A stretch of 64,000 nt of DNA. It comes from Muscardinus avellanarius. Taxonomy: Eukaryota; Chordata; Mammalia; Rodentia; Gliridae. The notes below the pieces were generated by a model. The model searched no databases. It was given only the letters and a program-made list of their open reading frames with translations, and was not told the DNA's origin. How positions within the stretch are numbered: position 1 is the stretch's first letter; each line of letters starts with the position of its first letter. Position numbers and translations under genes: made by a program. The stretch spans positions 114,304,777 through 114,368,776 of the forward strand of contig OY726559.1 in the NCBI GenBank assembly GCA_963383645.1, given 5' to 3'. Positions 55,191 through 64,000 of this stretch are shown here, in pieces.

Positions 55191-56305
55191 TAACCAGCCC
55201 AGGCAGGTGGGCCTTTTGCCCATAATCCCAGGACTCAGGAGGCTGAGACAGGAAGATTGCAGGTTAGAGGACAGCCCTGGCAATTTAACAAGACCCTGAG
55301 CAATTTAGGGAGACCCTCCGCAGCTCAATAAGATCCTATTTTATTTTATTTATTTATTTATTTTATTTTGGTGGTACTGGGGATGGAACCCAGGGGCCTT
55401 CTACCTCTGGGCTACATTCCCAGACCTATTTTATATTTTATTTGGAAACAGGGTCACTTAAGCCAGCAGAGGCTGGCTTCGAACCTGCGCGATCCTCCCG
55501 TCTCAGCCTCCCAAGCGTGGGTATTACAAGCGTGCGCCACCACGCCCGGCTCTATTTTATTTTTTATTTCTATTTTATTTCTATTATTTATTTATTTTGG
55601 TGGTACTGGGGGTGGAACCCAGGGGCTTTCTACCTCCAGGCTCTACTACCAGTCCTATTTATACTTTATTTGGAAACAGGGTCTCACTAAATTGCTGAGA
55701 GCCTCACTAAATAGGCTGGCTTTGAACTTGCGCGATCCTCCTGTCTCAGCCTCCCAAGCGCGGGGATTACAAGCGTGCGCCACCACGCCCGGCTCGGCAG
55801 ACTGTTTTAAAATAAAAAATAGGCTGGGCGTGGTGGCGAACACTTGTAATCCCAGCATTCTGGAGGCTGAGACAGGAGGATCGTGGTTCGCAGACAGCCT
55901 CAGCTACTTAGTGAGGCCCTTTGCAACTCAGTGAGACCCTGTTTCAAAATAAAGAATAAAAGGCCGGGCGTGGTGGCGCACGCTTGTAATCCCTGCGCTT
56001 GGGAGGCAGAGACAGGAGGATCGCGCAGGTTCGAAGCCAGCCGCGCGTGCTGGCTTAGGAGACCCTGTTTCCAAATAAAAATGTAAAAATAGGTCTGGGA
56101 GTGTAGCCCGGAGGTAGAAGGGCTTCCAGGAACCCCAGTACCACAAAAAAAAAAAAAAAAAAAAGAATAAAAAATAGGGCTGGGGTGTAGCTCAGAGGTA
56201 GAATGCCCCTGGGTTCCATCCCCAGTACTGTAAAAACAAACAAACAAATAGATCTGGGGTGTAGCTCGGAGGTAGAATGCCCCCTGAGTTCCATCCCTAG
56301 TAGCT
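55191..56305. repeat. SINE cluster
   Basis: A diverged sense arm lies at about 55195-55340, antisense copies at about 55372-55552 and 55598-55795, a sense left arm at about 55823-55960, and a sense short-arm copy at about 55963-56145. Two sense ID modules in tandem follow (about 56177-56230 and 56251-56303). Confidence 0.85.
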
Positions 56306-56985
56306 CCCATCCCCCCCAGAAACCTTTAGCAAATAGCCTGGTGTGTTATCGTCCCAGTCAGAGTTCCCAGGGTAATTCCAATGTGAATAGCAAGTACCCA
56401 CCTATGCTGAGTCACTACACACAGCGCCTCTGCACAGGGCAGAGGGAGGCGCTAACCCGGTGTGGGCATGTGGGAGTCAGGCAGGGCTTCCTAAAGGAGG
56501 GTCATTTGAACAGGGTCTTGTGGGATCAAACAGAGTTCTCCAGGCAGCCAACAGAGGGAAATGGAGCCTATGTTACTCTGAGAATTATTTTAGGAGATGC
56601 TTACATGTGCTGTATTAGAAAATGGAATATCTGGATTATTTATAGAAAATAAAGTCAGGATGAGGACTTGAATCCAAAGGTCTGAGCTCACAAAGTTCGA
56701 ACGACTCCTTTCAGCCCTGCCCGTTTTCTTACCCCACACTTAACCAAGAGTTTGCAGGATCAAGGGCTCTTTCAATAATGCCGCTCGCTCGACCCACCAG
56801 GGCCACCAGGTGCAGGAAGGGGAAACATCTGGATCCTGCTGGGCTAGAAAAACATGTGAGCCCTGGATTTCTGTCTTCATTCAGAACGTTTCAGAGGTGT
56901 CCTAGGGATGGAAAATCCAACTGGAAAATATGAGTGTTACCAGAAACCTTGAAAAAGGTACTGCGGGCATCTCTTTGGTCCTCTT
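56306..56985. other. Unique intergenic segment
   Basis: About 680 bp without SINE. No gene was recognised. Confidence 0.5.
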
Positions 56986-56989
56986 CTTT

Positions 56990-57017
56990 GTCCTCCTCCT
57001 CCTCCTCCTCCTCCTCC

Positions 57018-57057
<40 letters not shown>

Positions 57058-57565
57058 TACTGCGAATTGAGCTCAGGGGCATTTTACCTCTGATCTTAAC
57101 CCCCAGCCCTATTTAGCTTTTATTTGGAAACGGGCCTTGCTAGGTTGACGAGAGTCTCACTGCTTACTGAGGCTTCCTTGAATCTGCAATCCTCTTATCT
57201 CAGCCTCCCAAGTACTGGGATTATAATAGGCATGCACCACCACACCTGGCTCCTTCTTCTCCACAGCTGTCTCCCTGTCTTATCATCCTATCTCTCTTGT
57301 ACTTTTGTTAGACCTTCTTGGACCACCGTTAGACCGTCTCTTGGACTGTTTATCTCTCTCTCTCTGTCTCTCTCTCCCTCTCCCTCCCTCCACTTGGCTT
57401 GAACCCCAGGGGCATTCTACCTCTAAGCTACGCCCTCAGCCCTTCTTATTTTTTGTTTTGAAAGGGAGTCTCGCTAGGTTGATGAGAATCATGTTGCTAA
57501 GCTCCCATCTCGGCCTCCGGCCTCCCAGTACTGGGATGACAGGCACAGCCCCCCACGCCCGACCC
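56990..57565 (-). repeat. (TCC)n(ATC)n microsatellite and antisense SINEs
   Basis: A compound triplet array at about 56992-57055 leads an antisense copy to 57252. A CT-rich tract at about 57354-57390 leads another diverged copy to about 57562. Confidence 0.85.
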
Positions 57566-58155
57566 CAGCTTGTCTTTAAAGGCATTTGGAGAGGTCGGAG
57601 TTAGTGAAATGCTCAGAACTTTATTGCCTTCTGCCAACAAGGAGCTCTTTATGAGGAGTCTGGATTTACAACACGGAAACACAAAAGGCCCCTCACCCCG
57701 GCTCTCACATATCGGTTCTTGAGCAGAGACATTTCCAGTCTGATAAATCATCGGGCTTCCTACAGGAAATTAAAGACCTCAGCACACCACGGTTGTTCTC
57801 ATCCCTGGGCATCTCCGCCAAGGCTCCCTTGGCCTCCCCGAGACTGGATGGACACATCTTTAATGAGATTTCTTCTCCCGGCCTCTCTAATGAAGTCGGC
57901 GCGTGTGTCCTTTAGATAAGCTCACAATAGGGCCAGCAGGTCCCTGCTCTGGTGCGAGCTGCCGCCTCGCCCCTTCTTGTCTGAGCTGAGCTGGCCATGT
58001 CCTCAGGGAGCCACGCTGGGGAGCTGCCTGGACCAAGAAGCCTTAGGAACCGGAGTAACCCCACCTCAATCTCACAGGCCGTGAGGACGAACAGGGCCTT
58101 CCAGTCCAGGAGCTGATAACACCTGCCACTGCCTCCACTTCCTCCTCCTCCCCCC
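57566..58155. other. Unique segment, possible conserved noncoding DNA
   Basis: Nearly 600 bp free of SINE, with a C10 run at its end. No coding signature is visible. Confidence 0.5.
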
Positions 58156-58719
58156 CCCCCTTATTTTTATTTGGAAACAGGGTCTCCCTAGGTTGATGAG
58201 GGTCTCACTACTTGCTGAGGCTGGCCTCAAACTGGCGGTCCTCCTGTCTCAGCCTCCCAAGTACTGGAATTGCAGGCCTGTGCCACCATGCCTGACTGGA
58301 CGTGACCCACTTTGGGAAGTGAGATGTGAAGGAAAGCCTAGGAGCTTTCTGGGACGCTTTCCTCTGCCAGAAAGAGATTCCCAAGGGCACTTCTTTGCCT
58401 CTGGACTTGGAAGGACATGGGATGGAGGAGGGAGAGTCAGACAGAAGCAACTCACAGGGACACGTGCCGTGTGCTGTATCAAAGAGCCTGGGAACTGCGC
58501 AGCCTCTTAAAGTGGGGGTAATAAGAGCCTTTTTTTTTTGTACTGGGAATTGAACCCAGGGATGTTCTATATCTGTTACACTTCCCAGCCCTATTTTATT
58601 TTATTTTTTTATTTTGAAACAGGGTCTTGTTAAGTTGCTGAGGCTGGCCTCCAATCCATAGTCCTCCTGTCTCAGCTTCCCAAGTACTGGGATTCCAGGT
58701 ATGCACCACCACACCTGCC

Positions 58720-58761
<42 letters not shown>

Positions 58762-59205
58762 TACTGGGGATTGAACCCAGAGGCATTCTACCTCTGAGCT
58801 ACACCCCCAGCCCTATTTTTTTATTCTTTATTTTGAAACAGGGCCTCACTGAGTTGCAGAGGGCCTCACTGAGTGGCTGAGGCTGGCTGAGAACCTGAGC
58901 CTCCTGTCTCAGCCTCCCTGGGATTACAAGTGTGCGCCACCACGCCCAGCCATTTGAGTTGGATTTTCTTTGCTGGCAATTGAAAGCATTTTCGGCTGGG
59001 TGTGCTAATACCTGCTGTAATCCCAATACTTGGAAGGCTGAGACAGGAGGATCACAGGTTCCAGGCCAGCCTCAGCAATTTAGCGAGACCCTCGGCAACC
59101 CGCCAAGACCCTGATCCAACATAACAAAACCAAACAAAAAAATAAACAAAAAGGGGCTGGGGGTCTAGCTTTGAGAGAATGCCCAAGTTCAATCTCTAGC
59201 GCCTC
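58156..59205. repeat. SINE copies and (GT)n
   Basis: Antisense arm at about 58163-58298. Unique 58299-58530. Antisense ID and left arm at about 58538-58720. (GT)n at about 58721-58760. Antisense dimer at about 58762-58950. Sense copy at about 58995-59205. Confidence 0.75.
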
Positions 59206-60130
59206 TCATACAGTAGGGAGAGGGAGGTCCAAGATAGGGCCCCTTTTGCTTTAGAAGGGCCGTAAGAGTCGCTGAGAGGGCGGTGGGGGAGTGAGCCCTG
59301 GGGTCAGATGGCTCCGGCGCCCGCAGCCCACCCTGTGCAAGCCCCGGGAAGCCACGCGCTCTGGGAGGAGCCTCCTTGGCTCGGGATGGGTTTCCAGTCC
59401 CATGGAGACGCTGGTTGACTGTCGGTTCTCTTCTCCTAGGACATGTTTATCTCTTAGCTATTTTTAAAGGGACCAAGAGGTGGCAGGTGCAGAGAGCTAT
59501 TTAGTGACATTTCAGCGCTGGGGAAATTTTCCGCAGAGATCGCTTTGAGTTCTTTCCCCGCAGTCGCTCCGAGTACAAATCACATCTCCGATGCCAGCGA
59601 CGGCGCTGAGGGGGAGGCGGATACACCCAGTCCTCAATTCTCCATGGTGATGGGGGACGTGGATAATTGAAAACAGATCATCCCCGAACCTGCTTTGGAG
59701 TCACCGCCTGCCACCGCCTCCCCCCGCGTCCACTTCTGCCCGCACGTTTCTCCTGGGGCCTGAGAGAAGCGGGGTACGTGGGGGGCCGCGCTCCTCCCCC
59801 TCACCGCACACTCCCGCCCGGGGCCAGGCTCGCCGTGGACCGAGGCCAGCCCACTCGGGTCCCACAGCCTCTGTGGGAGGTCCAAGATGAGGAGGCGGGA
59901 CCCTCTGGGTGGACCTGAGCCCCGAGGCCCGAGGCCCGGGCTCCTCTTCTCAGATGGGGCACAGCTGACTCAGCGCGTGCTGGTGTTCCTGAGAAACACA
60001 GCATCCCCAGCTCCCCCGCCGGAGAGGGGAGGGAAAGAACCATGTCAATGGGTTGGAAGCTTGGGACCTGAGCTCCTCTTTGGAGCCAGCGAAGACACCA
60101 TCTTATAGGAGGGAGGGAAAGCGAGGAGAA
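59206..60130. other. Long unique GC-rich island
   Basis: About 925 bp, the longest fully SINE-free stretch in the intergenic half. CpGs are frequent around 59290-59350, 59560-59610 and 59720-59940. No recognisable protein. Candidate enhancer or promoter of the PMVK-KCNN3 interval. Confidence 0.5.
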
Positions 60131-60321
60131 GCCAGGCGCGGTGGCGCACTCCTAGTACTTAGGAGGCTGAGATGGGAGGGTTGCAGGTTCGAGACCAGCC
60201 TCAGCAACTTGGTGAGCCTCTCAGCAACCTAGTGGGACCCTGTCTCAAAACAAAAGGGATGGGGGTGTAGCTTGCAGGAAGAACATGCAGGACACCTTGG
60301 GTTCAATACCCAGTACCAAAG

Positions 60322-60389
<68 letters not shown>
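60131..60389 (+). repeat. Sense SINE with (GA)n tail
   Basis: A diverged sense dimer lies at about 60133-60325. Its tail has become a pure (GA)n array of about 32 units (60326-60389). Confidence 0.9.
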
Positions 60390-60392
<3 letters not shown>

Positions 60393-61565
60393 TGAGCCTT
60401 CGCTGGGACCTGCCTGGCGGGGCTGCTGTGCTGGGTGCTTCTCATGTGTTCAGGAGAACCACATCGTACTTAGCACATGTCTGTCTGGAGTAGGAGGTCC
60501 TGGCTGCCGGCTTGTCTTTGGTGCTGATATCACACAAATCAGTTCCTAAATTCAAGCCTGGTGTCGAGGTGTCAGGCTCTCTTGCTAGTTTGTCCTTTCC
60601 TCAGGAGGCACTTTTTTTTTTTTTTTTGTACTTAGTATTAAGGGCTTCTACTTTTTGAGTTACATCCCCTACACCCCCAGGCTTTTCATTTTATTTTTAT
60701 TTTTTCAGGTCTGGGGATGGAACCCAGGGGCATTCTACCTCTGAGCTCCACCCCCAGCCCTATTTTTTTATTCTTTATTTTGAAACAGGGTCTCACTGAG
60801 TTGCAGAGGGCTCACTAAGTGGCTGAGGCTAGCGATGGACCATGATCCTCCTGTCTCAGCCTCCCAAATGCTGGGATTACAAGTGTGTGTCACCACGCCC
60901 AGTGACTTTTTTAAACAGGGTCTCGCTGCATAGCTGAGGCTGGTCTCGAACCTACAATCCTCCTGTCTCAACTCCCTCAGTACTAGGATTACAGGTATAT
61001 ACCACCATGTTGGGCCAGCCCTGTTTATTTATTTATCTATTTTTATTTTATTTATTTTATTTAGTTTTTGCAGACCTGGGGATGGAACCCAGGGGCATTC
61101 AACCTCCAAGCTATACCCCCTGCCCTACTTTTTATTCTTTATTTTGAAACAGGGTCTCACTAAGTTGCAAAGGGCCTCAGTAAGTAACTGAGGCTGTTGG
61201 CGAACCGCGTACTGGGTTCCCAAGTATTGGGATTACAAGTGTGCACCACCATGCCCAGCTTCTTTATTTTTATTTTGACACAGGATCTTGCCAAGTTGCC
61301 CAGGTTGGCTTTGAATTTGCCACCCCCCTGCCTCAGCCTCCCGAGTGAGTCTCTGGGATCACACATGTGCGCTGCGGCACCTGGCTGCAGCTGCAGAGAC
61401 TCTGGGTCAGAGAGCACTGGGCAGCCTAAAAATTCTCCGCTGGGCCAGGGGGAACTGACAGCTGTTTGGCTTCTGTAGGGAGGTGAACAAGTGGGTCAGT
61501 GGTTAGAGCCAAGGTGTGGGTTGCTGAACAGAGCCAGAGTAAGATACCAGGGGCTTCCGGGCAGG

Positions 61566-61570
<5 letters not shown>
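60390..61570. repeat. Unique ends around antisense SINEs
   Basis: Unique 60390-60610. Antisense dimer at about 60700-60902, left arm to about 61014, antisense dimer at about 61066-61260, left arm to about 61387. Unique 61388-61570. Confidence 0.75.
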
Positions 61571-61611
<41 letters not shown>

Positions 61612-61680
61612 CTGGGGATTGAACGTAGGGCCTCACGCATATTAAGCAATTGTTCTACCACCGAGTGACACCCCCAGAAC
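61571..61680 (-). repeat. (CT)n and antisense free ID element
   Basis: (CT)n at 61573-61608. Then ctggggattgaacgtagggc ... gcaattgttctaccaccgag, an antisense ID element of the same lineage as the one at 22812. Confidence 0.75.
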
Positions 61681-61746
61681 CCCCTTTTCCAGCTCCCCTG
61701 GCTGGCTCAGAACATTCAGTAATGGAAACGTTAAGAAGCAGGAAGC

Positions 61747-62050
61747 TAGCCGGGCGTGGTAGCGCACGCTTGTAATCCCAGCGCTCGGGAGGCTGAGACA
61801 GGAGGATCGCACAGGTTCGAAGCCAGCCTCAGCTACTTAGTGAGGCTCTCAGCAACTTAGTGAGACCCTGTCTCCAAATGAAATATAAAATAGGTCTGGG
61901 GGATGTGACCCAGAGGTAGAAGGCACCTGGGTACTGCAAAAATAAAAAAGTAAAAAAGAAGAAGAAGGAGGAGGGGGGATGAGGGGGAAGGCGGAGGAGG
62001 AGGAGGAGGAGGAGGAGGAGGAGGAGGAGGAGGAGGAGGCGGCGGCGGCG
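61747..62050 (+). repeat. Sense SINE with (GAA)/(GGA)/(GGC) triplet array
   Basis: A sense dimer at about 61749-61930 is followed by an impure GAA tract, (GGA)n at about 61990-62038 and a short (GGC)n to 62052. Confidence 0.85.
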
Positions 62051-62455
62051 GCAGCTACTGGCCTGTCTCACTGTCCAGGGCTCTGGCTTTCCAGCTGCTG
62101 GGGCAGCAGGAAGCTTCATCGCTGGCTTTGAGGCAGTAAAAGGAAGTGGACCAGCCTCCCAGCCACCCAGGAGCTCCAGGGCAGGGCGGCCCTGGGTTGT
62201 CAGGAACAGCAGTTGTCAGAAAAACAGGCCCTGGGAACACAATTTCGGAAACAATCAGAGGCAGCGAGGTTTCCTAAATGGGAGGAAAAAGAAAAACTCC
62301 CCACTTAGAATAATGGCTTTGACTTGGCACACAGGCTCCACGATGCACCGCCTCGCGGATGCCCGTTCTGAGGTGTGACTTTCCAACGCCAGACGGGCGG
62401 AGCCAAGAGCGGCTGCTGGGCTTTGCAGCCAGTCAGGACTCCATTTAGATGCCCC
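62051..62455. other. Unique intergenic segment
   Basis: No repeat or gene was recognised. Confidence 0.5.
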
Positions 62456-63105
62456 TCAGCCGGGCACAGTGGCGCACGCTTGTAGTCCCCGCGCTCGGGA
62501 GGCTGAGACGGGAGGATTGTGCGGGTTCGAAGCCAGCCTGGGCTACTTAGTGAGGCTCTCGGCAACTTAGTGAGACCCTGTTTCCAAATAAAATAGAAAA
62601 TAGGTCTGGGAGGGTAGCCCAGAGGTAGAAAGTCCTTGGGTTTCATCTCCAGCCACATTTTTTCAACCGCAAAAAATAAAATAAATAGAATGTCCCTCAG
62701 ACTTCATGGGGTAGACAGGCGGCTATGTTGGCAGAGGGGCTTGGTTGCTGGGGAGGGGCCCTGGGGGTGTGGCCTTGGCTTTTGCCACTCTGTACACCCT
62801 GTTGCCCCCAGAACCCATGAGCCCCAAGACCTTCCTTCTCTGAGTTGCTTAGTGAGGCCCTTTGCAACTCAGTGAGACCCTGTTTCAAAATACAGACTAA
62901 ACCAGGCATGGTGGTGCATGTTTATAATCCCAGCATTTGGGAGACTGAGACTGGAGGATCGGGGTTCGAGGCCAGCCGTAGCTACTTAGTAAGACCCTTT
63001 GCAACTCAGTGAGACCCTGTTTCAAAGCAAAGACTATAAAATAGGGCTGGGGGTGTAGCTTGGAGGTAGAATGCCCCTAGGTTCCATCCCTTGTACAGAA
63101 AAAAA
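62456..63105 (+). repeat. Sense SINE copies
   Basis: Sense dimer at about 62458-62680. Short unique stretch 62690-62840. Left-arm remnant at about 62845-62895. Sense dimer at about 62900-63108. Confidence 0.8.
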
Positions 63106-64000
63106 AAATCTGATGTCCCCGTGGGAACAAACAAGGGGGCTTTGTTACGCCGAGCGCAGGGCTGAGACGCTCTCCCTGCGCACTCCGCCCCACCTCTGCG
63201 CCCTTCTTCTCCTGGCCTCCCCCTGAGAGCCAGCACAGTGATTAAGTGTCCGATTCGATGGGGAGCCGGCTAAGACACTATCGCTCTCCTAATTCTGGCA
63301 AAATCGACATTGTTTCTGTCCATCTGCCTAATGGGGACGAGCTTGTTGCTTCCAGTTTCTGGCGATTTCCATCTTGTCTCTCTTGAGACCTTCCCCCCCT
63401 CTACCCATGCCCCTGCGCCTCCCATGAAGCATCCGGGCTTCCCTGGGGTCCTGGCAATTAGAGGCCGGGACTCCAGCAGGGAGGCCGGCTTCAGATGATC
63501 TCGGAGGAGGCAGAGCCCAGCTCAGTAACAACCCAGCAACCCCCCGGCTCTCACCTTAACTTAGAGCAAAGAAAGGAGCCAGTGAGGTCTGTCCTTAAGG
63601 GGCTCACGCGGGGGGGGGGGGGGTGGCTGGCGTTGGCCTGGGGATGGGGAGGGCGGGGTTTGCCTTCTCATTTGATGACAGGGACCCGAAGGGGAGTCAG
63701 GCGTGGCGCTGGGTCTCAGAGCTGCAGTGTGATAACGAGATGGCAGAGAGGGCTGAGAGCCGATGGACCAGAGGAAAGGGACAGGTCAAGGGGCCCTGGC
63801 GTGGGGCCCGTGTGTGGCCTGGACTCCCCGTGAATGCACCGAGCCTGCTCAGTGGTTTCGGTTCCCTGTCAAGTGCTGTTCCTTGCTTGCAAATAAGGGT
63901 GGGTGTGGGGAGGGGAGCAGCTCTATTCCTGATAGAGCCCTGGCCCCGGGTGGGAGGGGGCGGACAGCTTCCCCAAAGAGCAGCCCCCCAGAATCTTGAC
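63106..64000. other. Unique segment at the window end
   Basis: About 900 bp with no SINE. It includes a G14 run (63610-63623). Open frames lack recognisable domains. It could be noncoding regulatory sequence upstream of KCNN3, by synteny only. Confidence 0.5.

Overview
This is mammalian nuclear DNA, and most likely from a rodent outside the mouse/rat family. It holds two recognisable protein-coding genes in the same (+) orientation, both with short GT-AG exons in long introns. The rest is saturated with one dimeric SINE family. The SINE has a 7SL/B1-like left half (starting gccgggcgtggtgg, with ggaggctgagacaggagg inside) joined to an ID/tRNA-like right half (tgtagctcggaggtagaatg ... gggttccatccccagtacc) and an A-rich tail. 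This is the architecture called B1-dID, known from squirrel-related and several other non-murid rodents. It is close to, but not the same as, the ground-squirrel consensus as I remember it, so I do not name a species.

Layout. 1-10.2 kb: PBXIP1 (pre-B-cell leukaemia homeobox-interacting protein 1, HPIP). Its first coding codons lie before the window; nine coding exons run from 268 to the stop at 9403, followed by a 3'UTR with AATAAA at 10169. 10.2-24.0 kb: intergenic, with SINEs, microsatellites, an old Tigger-like DNA transposon and islands of unique sequence. 24.0-36.66 kb: PMVK (phosphomevalonate kinase), complete: a GC-rich promoter, five coding exons from 24426 to 36368 encoding 192 residues, and AATAAA at 36632. 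36.7-64 kb: no gene recognised. By the human order PBXIP1-PMVK-KCNN3 (established synteny) this should be the PMVK-KCNN3 interval. It contains SINE clusters, L1, Tigger and LTR fossils, a strong orphan splice-site pair, and GC-rich unique islands (40.5-41.4, 57.6-58.1, 59.2-60.1 and 63.1-64.0 kb) that may be regulatory.

The two genes do not form an operon-like unit. PBXIP1 is a scaffold/co-regulator of PBX homeodomain proteins and oestrogen receptor; PMVK is a mevalonate-pathway enzyme. They are linked only by conserved synteny.

The most interesting material is in the repeats. A SINE+L1 chimeric insertion with a single 17-bp target-site duplication sits at the PBXIP1 poly(A) site. Three copies of one target site in PMVK intron 2 record successive SINE landings. 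There are SINEs with three or four ID modules in tandem, a SINE subfamily with a shortened left arm, a 135-bp element present twice, an LTR with TATA and poly(A) signals, and a 72-bp perfect direct repeat flanking that LTR. PMVK also shows an upstream ATG overlapping its start and a palindromic CLEAR/E-box just after exon 1. I found no evidence of a wholly novel gene system. Most open reading frames outside the two genes are translations of SINE copies or microsatellites.
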